Origin: Betaproteobacteria bacterium
Lineage (GTDB): Bacteria; Pseudomonadota; Gammaproteobacteria; Burkholderiales; SG8-41
Reading direction: 5' to 3'
NCBI GenBank assembly: GCA_023266245.1
Contig: JAHFRO010000081.1
Location: 1 to 9,905, forward strand
Length of the DNA: 9,905 bases
In this document: positions 1-7,572 of the stretch, one piece after another
Numbering within the stretch: position 1 is the stretch's first letter
Layout: each line of letters begins with the position of its first letter
Program-made: the position numbers and the translations under genes
The notes under the pieces: model-generated
Told to the model about the DNA's origin: nothing
What the model saw: only the letters and a program-made list of their open reading frames with translations
The model's database searches: none

Positions 1-1
1 C

Positions 2-223
2 TTGCGCGACGGCATCGCGTCGATCGGCCAGTTCTGCATCGATACGCGGCTCGCATTCGCGCTGGCAGGCGATATCACGAAAGGATTGTTCTTCCGCGGC
101 TCCGAAAGCCTGCCGTTCGGAGCCGCGATCCGGCCGGTGGCCGAGCTGCTCGACTATTTCCTGACCGGCAGGATGCCCGCTTTCAACCCAGGTGCGGCGC
201 GCGGGTCGCTGACAATCGCATAG
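2..223 (+). CDS. C-terminal fragment of an unrecognised protein, cut by the window edge
   Basis: An open frame enters from the left edge and ends at TAG (221-223), giving 73 residues. The first in-frame codon is TTG, but nothing marks it as a real start, so this is read as the tail of a longer gene. The visible part is mixed hydrophobic and charged (FCIDTRLAFALAGD, then KGLFFRGSESLPFG, then LLDYFLTGRMPAF) without a clear membrane segment or a motif I can name. It is convergent with the chaperone gene, whose stop lies 57 bases downstream, so it is not part of the molybdoenzyme operon. I do not assign a function. That it is coding rests on continuous frame and GC-rich codon use, and a shadow frame cannot be excluded from so short a piece. 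Confidence 0.5.
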   Translation: MRDGIASIGQFCIDTRLAFALAGDITKGLFFRGSESLPFGAAIRPVAELLDYFLTGRMPAFNPGAARGSLTIA

Positions 224-280
224 AAGGTTTCGGCGCTCAAAACCACCGGGACGATGTCGACGACTTGCGGCACCCAACAG

Positions 281-1051
281 TTACAGGGGGCCCGCTGGCG
301 CCGCGGCCGCTGCGCGCGGACAAATGAAACTGTCTTGCTGCATTTCGTCGTGCAACAGATGTCGCTTGGTTGGCACAGGACGCACCCGCAGCCGCCGACA
401 TTCCGCGGCGATCAGCTGTTCCAACGCTTGCGCCAGCGCACGGTAGAAGGGCGCTACGGAATGCTCCATTACGGTCGCTGCGAGTGCGCCGACCCAGCGT
501 CCCAGGTGCTGTTCCAGAAACCGCCGCGCCGCAGTCAGGATGATCGCGCGGCCGGGGTTGTGGCGGCGCGTCTGAGCGTAGGCAAGCTTAAGCAGCAGCA
601 TGCTGTAGAACTCGAGTTCCGCGCTCACATGGTCAGGCAAGTCGGGATCGCTGCGTGACACCTCGACACTGAACGCGCTGTAAAAGCCGTTAATATCCGA
701 CAATTCATGCGCGCGTCCCGCAATACGGCGTCCGTCGCCATAAGCTGTTTCGTGCAACGGGCAGGTGCCGCTGCCCAAGAATAGGCGTCCGTACTCCGCT
801 TGAAGCTCACCGTCGTTGGTTGCCGCGAGTGCGCGCCGCAAACGCATCGTGCGCAGCGCAGCGGACCGCCGATCAAGGCGAGCCAGCACTTTCATCAACG
901 TCCGTTTGTGTCCCGTGTTTGGATACGCGAAGCCCAGCGCCAGCATATGCAGCGCCGCCGCGGACGCGAGCACATCCTGCGGCTGCCGCGTTTTCAAAAA
1001 GACGATGTCCATCGCGACACGCGCTACCTGGCGAACCTGAGCGGCAACCAT
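281..1051 (-). CDS. TorD/NarJ-family molybdoenzyme assembly chaperone
   Basis: This is a cytoplasmic chaperone expected to hold the catalytic subunit until the Mo-bis-MGD cofactor is inserted and to guard its Tat signal. Numbered from the chosen start (256 residues), the TorD-family pattern is visible: an N-terminal helix region (DVLASAAALHMLALGFAYP), then EYGRLFLGSG..PLHETAYG near 86-105, then HELSDINGFYSAF and PDLPDHVSAELEF near 115-149. The family's usual length is about 200-240 residues. The frame stays open to an ATG at 1099, which would overlap the gamma gene by 76 bases. I chose the ATG at 1051 because AAGG lies 10 bases before it and the overlap is then 28 bases. The ATG at 1012, 11 bases after the gamma stop, is a real alternative with a weaker ribosome site. 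The C-terminus ends in an Ala/Pro-rich tail of no known meaning. As last gene of the operon it is the counterpart of the D gene in ebdABCD and pcrABCD. Confidence 0.87.
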   Translation of the reverse strand: MVAAQVRQVARVAMDIVFLKTRQPQDVLASAAALHMLALGFAYPNTGHKRTLMKVLARLDRRSAALRTMRLRRALAATNDGELQAEYGRLFLGSGTCPLHETAYGDGRRIAGRAHELSDINGFYSAFSVEVSRSDPDLPDHVSAELEFYSMLLLKLAYAQTRRHNPGRAIILTAARRFLEQHLGRWVGALAATVMEHSVAPFYRALAQALEQLIAAECRRLRVRPVPTKRHLLHDEMQQDSFICPRAAAAAPAGPL

Positions 1052-1884
1052 CCCGACCACGCCTTGCGCGAGCCGACTTCCTGCTTGCCGCCGTCCCACA
1101 CCGCGAACGCGACGATGCTGTTACCTCCCGGCATGAAGTGTGGAGAGCCGGGAGCCTCAACCCACAGGGGCGTCGTGATGACCACGCGCCACTTGCCGCC
1201 TTTCCACTCGCCCCGGCCGTCGGCGCGCTGGTCCGGTTTCACCGTCATGCTGCCAAAGCCTTCCGCCATTTGGTCCAGGACCGCGCTTTCTTTGGGGCGG
1301 GAAATCGGGTTGTCCACGCCGAGCGCCCCGGTGTAGGGGCGCGCATCGGTCGCGCGCAACACCTGGTCAGGGTAGAGGTCAACCACTGCATTGGGATAGA
1401 GGTCGCGCACCTGGGGCTCGCCTTTTTCAATGTCGCGTTGAAATGCGGCGCGCCACTGCAGAATATTCACTCTTCCGCCCGGATGGCCCATCATCGGGCT
1501 GGGCATGGCATCGGGTTTAAACCGGACGGGAAATTGCACCGCCACCTGGTCGCCGAATTCGTCGGCCACGATGCGCTCGTTCCTGGTCGCGTCTTTCCAT
1601 TCGATAAGGAATGCGAGCCAGTGACCGTTGTGAGCCGCGCGCACCATGAGTTCCTTGACCGCGGGGTTCGGGTGCCTCGGTGTTGCCACCATCTGCGGGA
1701 GCATCTGCACTGTGACCGGCTTCGCCCTGTTCCATTCGGGGGCGTCGAGCGAGAGAATGGGACCCATGCCTGTCATGCGTATGGCTTGAAGGGCAGTTTC
1801 CGCGCCATGCGCTCCCGGCAGGAGCGCGATGGCGGCCGCGATGAGCACGCCGGCGCTGGCGAGCATTCTGTGGCTTCTCTTCAC
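1024..1884 (-). CDS. Haem-b gamma subunit, ethylbenzene dehydrogenase-like (NxrC/EbdC type)
   Basis: This is the periplasmic haem-b subunit that would pass electrons between the Fe-S chain of the beta subunit and an outside carrier. It has 286 residues. The start is GTG, with GGGGG 7 bases before it. The GTG is preferred over the ATG seven codons in because only it supplies the basic n-region KRSHR before the hydrophobic stretch ASAGVLIAAAIALL; with AHG-A following, this is a Sec signal peptide. The mature part fits the EB_dh haem domain family. In EbdC the haem iron is held by a Met and a Lys. The equivalents by eye are Met131 or Met132 (SPMMGHPGG) and Lys274 (GSRKAWSGW), so both ligands appear present. 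The gene begins 11 bases after the beta stop and its end overlaps the chaperone. Subfamily function cannot be told from this subunit alone. Confidence 0.9.
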   Translation of the reverse strand: MKRSHRMLASAGVLIAAAIALLPGAHGAETALQAIRMTGMGPILSLDAPEWNRAKPVTVQMLPQMVATPRHPNPAVKELMVRAAHNGHWLAFLIEWKDATRNERIVADEFGDQVAVQFPVRFKPDAMPSPMMGHPGGRVNILQWRAAFQRDIEKGEPQVRDLYPNAVVDLYPDQVLRATDARPYTGALGVDNPISRPKESAVLDQMAEGFGSMTVKPDQRADGRGEWKGGKWRVVITTPLWVEAPGSPHFMPGGNSIVAFAVWDGGKQEVGSRKAWSGWLPLRFAR

Positions 1885-1895
1885 GGTGTCCCCCG

Positions 1896-3023
<1,128 letters not shown>

Positions 3024-3075
3024 TTCAAAATTCCTTCTCTGTGTCCTTGTATGTTTAGTTCGCTCTGTGGTTCAT

Positions 3076-6000
3076 TCACGCCTTGCTGAGCTTCACGAAG
3101 CCGCCGTCCAGGTACTGTTTCATGGCATCGCTCTCGGCTGTGGGTCTCAAGCCCAGGGTCACCGGCCGCCACAGCCCCTTGCCGCCAATTCCACCCTCCT
3201 CGGCTTTGGTGAACTTGGCGAGCGATTCCTTGGGCGCGGAGGTCACGCAGTGCACGTCCACGTTGAAGCCCTTGGTGATCTCGTGGGTCCAGGAGCGACG
3301 CGTGATCAGCGAATGCGTCTGATGCGTCGGCTTCAGCCACGAGCGGGTGAGCGACTGGTGGCCGCCGTAGCGGAACATGGCCTGGTAGTGGGTCTCCGCG
3401 TTCTTGGCGGCGCCGTCGGCGCGCGTTTCGTGGGCCTTCACCGTGCCCGGCGTGGCCATGTAGCCGTTGAACCACATGCGGGTGATGCCCTGGGGCGTGC
3501 CGGGATAGTAGCGGGCGCGCACCAGCAGCCTTGCCACCTTGTACTCGTCCTTGCGCGCGGGATCGTTCCAACCGCGGAACGGCAATTCGTTGGGGTCGCC
3601 GTCCACCCACACGTAGTCGCCGTCGTTGATGCCGAGCTTCTTGGCGTCAAATGGATTGATGTCGACATACATCTCACCCGCGGAGGGCGCGCGCTTGTCG
3701 CGCCGGTACATGTCGCCGAAGGGGCCGAACAGCGCCGCCATGAAGTCGGTGTCCACCGGCGTGGTGTGGGCGCCGTGGCGGTACTTGGGCGTGTGGAACA
3801 CGTAGCTCCAGCCGCGGTCCCTGAGCGGGTGCTTGGTGTTGAGCAGCGCGTTCACGTCGTACACGCTGTTGCGCATCTGGCGCGTCATGTGGTCGCGGTC
3901 GCCCGCGGCGATGCCCCAGTCTTCGGGTTTCTTGGGACGGATCGCGGGATGCGGCGCAGCCACGATGGCGCACGGCTCGAAGAACGTGGCCTCGGAGGGC
4001 TCCCGGTGCACGATCAGGTTTTCGCCGGCCTCGACAAACTCGGGCTCCGGCCGGTAGAACTCCAGCCGCCCGGTCTTGGTGTACCAGGGCTTGGACTCGT
4101 GGACCTGCTCGTAGCTGTTGATGCGCGGGTAGGTGCGGGTGTTCAGCAGCGCCGGGATGCCGCGCTTCGCCAGGTTTTCGAGGTCCTCGAAGCGGTAACC
4201 CTTGAGGGGTGCCGATCCATCAATGATGCGCTGCAGGTAGATCTCGGTGCGGTTGTCGGCGATGAACTGCCACATCTGCTCGAAGCGCTTGTCGCCGGTG
4301 AGCTTGGTAAGCTCCCTTGCCACGCCGAGGTAGGTCTCGTTGTCCGAGACGGTCTTGAACGCGCGTGGGATCGGCGTGCGCGGATAGGGCTGCAGGAACG
4401 GGTTGCTGTTGGAGGCGGTCAGGTCGGGGTACTTGAACTCCATCCACGAATCCACGCCGTAGACGATGTCGCTGTACTCGCAGGAGGCGGTCCACCACCA
4501 CTCGTTGTACACGACGAGCTCGCTCTTCGGCAGCGTGTTGTTGACGACGTCGAAGTGGCCCTTCTGGTTGCCGAGCGAGGAGTTGGAGTTCACCTGCCAC
4601 ATGGCCTTTGTGGGCGTGGGCACATGGGCGCCGGTGGTGATCTTCTTGTTGCCGGCCTTCATGATGCGCTCGCCGTTGGCCCAGTAGTGCATGGATTCGG
4701 GGCGCAGGTACAGCCTGGTCTTGACCGGGCCGGCGGGGTCGAGCTGCGGGTTGAAAGGATCCTCGGCGACCCAGCGCGGGACCCCGGAAAACAGCGTGTT
4801 CTTGTAGGTGCCGGCGTAGCTGCCGACATTGCCGCCGTGGCGGCCGATGCTGCCGGCGAGCGCCGCCACCAGGAAGATCGCGCGGTCCTTGTTGTCGTTG
4901 TTCCAGAAGTGGTTCGGCCCCATGCCGCAGGCGAACAGCGTCTGCCCGCCGCTTCCTGCGATGTCCTTGGCAAGGCTGCGGGTGGCCGCTTGCGGCGCCC
5001 AGGTGATTTTCTCCACCTTGTCGGGGGTCATGGTGTCGTTCAGGTACTGCCGGGTGAGGTCGAAAACGGTGCGCACCTGGACCTTCTTGCCGTCCACCGT
5101 CGTTACTTCGAAGCTGCCGGTGAGCGCCGGGTCAATGCCCAGCTTGTCGAAATGCTCGCCCACGTGATCGTGGCCAACCGCCGCGGGGCGGTTGCCCTTG
5201 GTGTCCCACACCACGTAGTCGGCGAACTCGCCGAGCAGGGCTTCCGGCACCTGCATGCCCTTCTGCTGGGTCATGGGCGGCGGGGTTTGGCCTTTGGCCA
5301 CCACTTGCGCCCAGTTGGTAAGCTCGGAATTCTTGTGGCCGGAGAAAATGTCGCCGGCTTTGAGCCGCTCCAGGGTGTCCATGCGCACCAGCGAGGGAAG
5401 ATCGGTATTGCGCTTGACGAACTTCTCGTCGTACATCTTCTCGCTGATCATCACCTGCGCGACTCCCAGCGCGAACGCCGGATCCGTGCCGGGCCGGATC
5501 ACGATCACGTCGTCGCATTTGTTCGCCGTCGCCGAATACTCCACCGTCACCGCGACCGTCTTCGCGCCTTTGAGGCGCGCCTCCGTCAGCCAGTGGCTGT
5601 CCGGCATCTTGGTCGTGATCCAGTTCATTCCCCAGGCGATGATGAGCTTGGCGTTTTCGGTGTCGAACAGCTCGAAGTCGTTGGTCTGCTCGCCGGTCAC
5701 CATGGGATGCCCCGGGGGCAGGTCGGTGTGGAAGGAATACGAATCCCACGCCCCCGTGCCTTTGGCATCCTCCGGTTTCACGCCGCGGATGTGGTGGTCC
5801 AGGAGCGCCATCGAGTTGCCCATGCGGAAGGCGCCGAAAATGCGCACCGCCCCCTGTTGCGCCATGCCGCCGCGGAATTTCATGACGCGGGTTCCGGCGC
5901 CGCCCACCTGTTCCACCATGTCGGAGTCATACCCCTGCTTCAGCAAATACTGCTTGCCCTGGTCGCCGGAATAGGTCTTGGCGATGTTTTGGAGCGCCTT

Positions 6001-6564
6001 GGCGTTGTATTGGTAAGCCACTTCATGGGGGACCTTGACCCAGGAATCCCAGCCGCGCTTCATCAATTCCTTCGGAGCGGCGCCGGTTTCCGGATCGCGG
6101 GGGAAACCTTTATCCACCCACTCCTTGAAGCCTTGGCGCAGGAACGCGCCGTTTACGCGCCGATCTCCGTAGAAGCGCCGCGCCAGGACCAGCCCCTTCT
6201 GGCAGCAGCGCGGGTCCCAGCGGTGCGAGGCCTGATTGCCGTAGAGGTCCTGCGCTTTGCCGTAACCGTAGGTCGGCTCGATGCGCACCACGACATTGTT
6301 CTTGACGAAGGCATTGAGCAGGCAGTTGTGCGTGTCGTTGGGACAGCACATGAAGACGAAGGTCCGGTCGTGACGGAAGATGTCGCGGTACATCCGCTCC
6401 CAGTCGCGGTTGGGATAGGCCTTGAGCGGGTTGTCGACCGCGACCGGACTCAGATAACGATACTGTGCGAACAGCTGGGCGGGGCTGGCAACTGCGCCGA
6501 ATCCAGCAGCGGTGGCGAGCTTGAGAAAGCGCCGCCGCGACCGGTTGACATGATGACTTCTCAT
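3076..6564 (-). CDS. Catalytic alpha subunit, periplasmic NXR/Nar-like type II DMSO reductase family
   Basis: This is a molybdenum bis-MGD oxidoreductase of 1162 residues. A Tat signal is plain: S9-RRRFLK-15 followed by a hydrophobic stretch, so the enzyme acts in the periplasm. The FS0 cluster region is C73-x3-D77-x3-C81, then C121 (RCCQKG). Aligned by eye to NarG H-x3-C-x3-C, Cys73 replaces His and Asp77 replaces the second Cys, a pattern I associate with the periplasmic NXR group. Asp281 in HTDLPPGHP aligns with the Mo-ligating Asp of NarG (YADLPPASP). Length fits NXR/pNar (about 1150) rather than EbdA, SerA, ClrA or DdhA (about 900-980). Stretches such as PPGHPMVTGEQT, RARYYPGTPQG and FRYGGHQS also look like that clade. 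The start has a perfect AAGGAGG 8 bases upstream. Likely reaction: nitrite oxidation or nitrate reduction, possibly chlorate or another oxyanion. The FNR-type promoter favours a reductive role, but that is inference. Confidence 0.93.
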   Translation of the reverse strand: MRSHHVNRSRRRFLKLATAAGFGAVASPAQLFAQYRYLSPVAVDNPLKAYPNRDWERMYRDIFRHDRTFVFMCCPNDTHNCLLNAFVKNNVVVRIEPTYGYGKAQDLYGNQASHRWDPRCCQKGLVLARRFYGDRRVNGAFLRQGFKEWVDKGFPRDPETGAAPKELMKRGWDSWVKVPHEVAYQYNAKALQNIAKTYSGDQGKQYLLKQGYDSDMVEQVGGAGTRVMKFRGGMAQQGAVRIFGAFRMGNSMALLDHHIRGVKPEDAKGTGAWDSYSFHTDLPPGHPMVTGEQTNDFELFDTENAKLIIAWGMNWITTKMPDSHWLTEARLKGAKTVAVTVEYSATANKCDDVIVIRPGTDPAFALGVAQVMISEKMYDEKFVKRNTDLPSLVRMDTLERLKAGDIFSGHKNSELTNWAQVVAKGQTPPPMTQQKGMQVPEALLGEFADYVVWDTKGNRPAAVGHDHVGEHFDKLGIDPALTGSFEVTTVDGKKVQVRTVFDLTRQYLNDTMTPDKVEKITWAPQAATRSLAKDIAGSGGQTLFACGMGPNHFWNNDNKDRAIFLVAALAGSIGRHGGNVGSYAGTYKNTLFSGVPRWVAEDPFNPQLDPAGPVKTRLYLRPESMHYWANGERIMKAGNKKITTGAHVPTPTKAMWQVNSNSSLGNQKGHFDVVNNTLPKSELVVYNEWWWTASCEYSDIVYGVDSWMEFKYPDLTASNSNPFLQPYPRTPIPRAFKTVSDNETYLGVARELTKLTGDKRFEQMWQFIADNRTEIYLQRIIDGSAPLKGYRFEDLENLAKRGIPALLNTRTYPRINSYEQVHESKPWYTKTGRLEFYRPEPEFVEAGENLIVHREPSEATFFEPCAIVAAPHPAIRPKKPEDWGIAAGDRDHMTRQMRNSVYDVNALLNTKHPLRDRGWSYVFHTPKYRHGAHTTPVDTDFMAALFGPFGDMYRRDKRAPSAGEMYVDINPFDAKKLGINDGDYVWVDGDPNELPFRGWNDPARKDEYKVARLLVRARYYPGTPQGITRMWFNGYMATPGTVKAHETRADGAAKNAETHYQAMFRYGGHQSLTRSWLKPTHQTHSLITRRSWTHEITKGFNVDVHCVTSAPKESLAKFTKAEEGGIGGKGLWRPVTLGLRPTAESDAMKQYLDGGFVKLSKA

Positions 6565-6572
6565 TTGACGCG

Positions 6573-6579
6573 CCTCCTT
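6573..6579 (-). promoter_or_regulatory. Strong ribosome binding site of the alpha gene
   Basis: On the minus strand the sequence reads AAGGAGG followed by 8 bases and the ATG at 6564. It is a full anti-16S match at the ideal spacing and fixes the start directly before the Tat signal. Confidence 0.85.
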
Positions 6580-6597
6580 GCGTAGTCCATGGCTTCA

Positions 6598-6638
6598 ACC
6601 ATAGATCATCCGGCAGGGCTCCTATTGACCTAGATCAA
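6598..6638 (-). promoter_or_regulatory. FNR-dependent promoter of the molybdoenzyme operon
   Basis: TTGAC-CTAG-ATCAA at 6625-6638 (minus strand TTGAT-CTAG-GTCAA) differs by one base from the FNR/Anr/Dnr consensus TTGAT-N4-ATCAA. Its centre is 6631.5. On the minus strand TATGGT (6603-6598) can serve as the -10 element, giving a start at A6590, a leader of about 25 bases, and the palindrome at -41.5. There is no -35 hexamer of its own, as is normal for class II activation. The -10 element matches the consensus only in part. Which family member binds (FNR, Anr or Dnr) cannot be read from the site. Confidence 0.72.
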
Positions 6639-6644
6639 ACACCT

Positions 6645-6658
6645 CGCGGGAAACCGCG
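6645..6658. other. Short perfect hairpin between the hemerythrin gene and the operon promoter
   Basis: CGCGG-GAAA-CCGCG forms a 5-bp stem, with a GNRA loop on the plus strand and TTTC on the minus strand. It lies 64 bases after the hemerythrin stop and just before the FNR-type site in the direction of transcription. It could slow read-through from the hemerythrin gene, but it has no proper U-tract and such stems arise by chance in GC-rich DNA. Confidence 0.22.
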
Positions 6659-6721
6659 CCCGCGCCGATTTTGTGCGGCCAGGTCTGGTGCACGCCGTGC
6701 GGCATTCCACGCCCGGCAGAC

Positions 6722-7324
6722 TCACTGCTCGCGACGGCTGCGTTGCATCGGCATTCTCATCTTGCGCGGCAACAGGTTGACGATACGGAGGTAGAGCTTG
6801 CCGAATTCCTCGCGCCGATTGTCGCCGAACAACGGGTCGTCGTTGGCGTCGAACGCCGCCGCAATCTCCCGCCAGTCCTCTTCGGTGAGATACTCCTGCA
6901 TCTGCGCCAGCAGTCCGTCTTCCTTGCGCATGTGATCGCGCTGCACGACGGCGTAGGCGTCGACCGCGGCCTTGAACCGCTTGAGCCCGTCCGGCGCTCC
7001 GCCCTGATAATGCACGAGGGCACGCTGCAGATAGCCGATCGTCTGCGCGCCGCTGATATGCTCGGCCTGCAGCTCGTCCAGCACGGCGTTGAGCTGCGCC
7101 GTGCGGCGGCGCAACGCCTTGAACAGATACTCGTCCTCCTTCGGATGATGGCAGCGCTCCGTGAAGTCGTCGATGTAGTAGAGCGCAGCGGCGAGCAGGG
7201 CGAAATCCGGCTGCGCGCGCCGTTCCGTAATATCGCCGACCAAGCGCTGCAGCATATCCACCACCATTCCCAGCGCATGGTGCTCCTGCTTGATTGTCGC
7301 CACCGCCACATCTTTGGCACTCAT
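6722..7324 (-). CDS. Hemerythrin HHE-domain protein
   Basis: This is a cytoplasmic di-iron four-helix-bundle protein, 200 residues, with no signal peptide. Candidate iron ligands lie in the expected order: His15/His16 (QEHHALG), His59/His60 with Glu63 (HHPKEDE), His89 (EHISG), and His131 with Glu135 (DHMRKED). The frame stays open to an ATG at 7474, but I chose the ATG at 7324. It has AGGAGG 8 bases upstream, the hemerythrin fold begins at once, and the 50 extra residues would be low-complexity and Arg/Gly-rich. The 7474 ATG would also fall inside the proposed -10 element. The C-terminal 60 residues beyond the HHE core (EDWREIAAAF onward) form a basic helical tail ending RSRREQ. Family members bind O2 or NO, or help repair Fe-S clusters; which of these applies is not visible. 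Its place 157 bases upstream of the alpha gene, with a matching FNR-type site, suggests joint expression with the operon. Confidence 0.9.
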   Translation of the reverse strand: MSAKDVAVATIKQEHHALGMVVDMLQRLVGDITERRAQPDFALLAAALYYIDDFTERCHHPKEDEYLFKALRRRTAQLNAVLDELQAEHISGAQTIGYLQRALVHYQGGAPDGLKRFKAAVDAYAVVQRDHMRKEDGLLAQMQEYLTEEDWREIAAAFDANDDPLFGDNRREEFGKLYLRIVNLLPRKMRMPMQRSRREQ

Positions 7325-7332
7325 GGGAGCGC

Positions 7333-7338
7333 CCTCCT
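7333..7338 (-). promoter_or_regulatory. Ribosome binding site deciding the hemerythrin start
   Basis: AGGAGG on the minus strand stands 8 bases before the ATG at 7324. It is the best ribosome site in the open frame and is the main reason for rejecting the longer forms beginning at 7474 or 7357. Confidence 0.75.
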
Positions 7339-7472
7339 GTCGCCTGCCGATGTGCATCCCGCCCCCCTCTGAGAAAGCTGGTCGTTGCCCGTCAGCACGC
7401 GGTGCGCCGGCCCCCCGAGATCGTCGCCTTGGCCGTTCCGCACCGCCCACCCGATTCGCTGTAGATGCAGTC

Positions 7473-7515
7473 ATAATGGGGGAAGCGCCGGGCTCGAAGT
7501 TTGATCTAAATCAAA
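7473..7515 (-). promoter_or_regulatory. Perfect FNR/Anr/Dnr site with hemerythrin promoter
   Basis: TTTGAT-CTAA-ATCAAA at 7500-7515 contains an exact TTGAT-N4-ATCAA match with 6-base arms. Its centre is 7507.5. On the minus strand CATTAT (7478-7473) lies so that a start at A7466 puts the palindrome at -41.5, the class II position. The leader would be about 142 bases. TATGAC (7475-7470) is a slightly shifted alternative -10. For aat on the plus strand the same site would be centred near -65, which is not a preferred position, so the hemerythrin gene is the likelier target. A role at both genes is possible. Confidence 0.7.
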
Positions 7516-7560
7516 GGCGCTGCGGCGCGGGTCGCGCACGCGCGGAGTGTTGCAAGCCTC

Positions 7561-7566
7561 TACAAT
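7561..7566 (+). promoter_or_regulatory. Putative -10 element of aat
   Basis: TACAAT matches TATAAT at five of six positions and ends 6 bases before the aat ATG, so transcription could begin at or next to the start codon. No -35 hexamer is seen at the usual distance. No Shine-Dalgarno sequence precedes the ATG either, which fits a leaderless or near-leaderless transcript. Confidence 0.45.
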
Positions 7567-7572
7567 ACGCAC

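Noticed and set aside
225..258. Possible bidirectional terminator between the left-edge gene and the chaperone (GGTTT...AAACC)
   Set aside because: The stem has only five pairs, mostly A-T, with a nine-base loop and no U-tract, so it cannot be told from chance.
3067..6585. A 1172-codon open frame on the plus strand opposite the alpha gene
   Set aside because: It is a mirror of the real gene in GC-rich DNA. Its translation is rich in Val, Gly, Arg and His with no family motif, whereas the minus strand has the Tat signal, cofactor motifs and a perfect ribosome site.
6673..6703. Direct repeat GTGCGGC spaced by 24 bases
   Set aside because: Seven bases repeated twice is expected by chance in such GC-rich sequence, and no site or element matches it.
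7325..7474. N-terminal extension of the hemerythrin protein from the ATG at 7474
   Set aside because: It is Arg/Gly/Pro-rich, lies outside the hemerythrin fold, and would start within the proposed -10 element. The ATG at 7324 has AGGAGG at ideal spacing.
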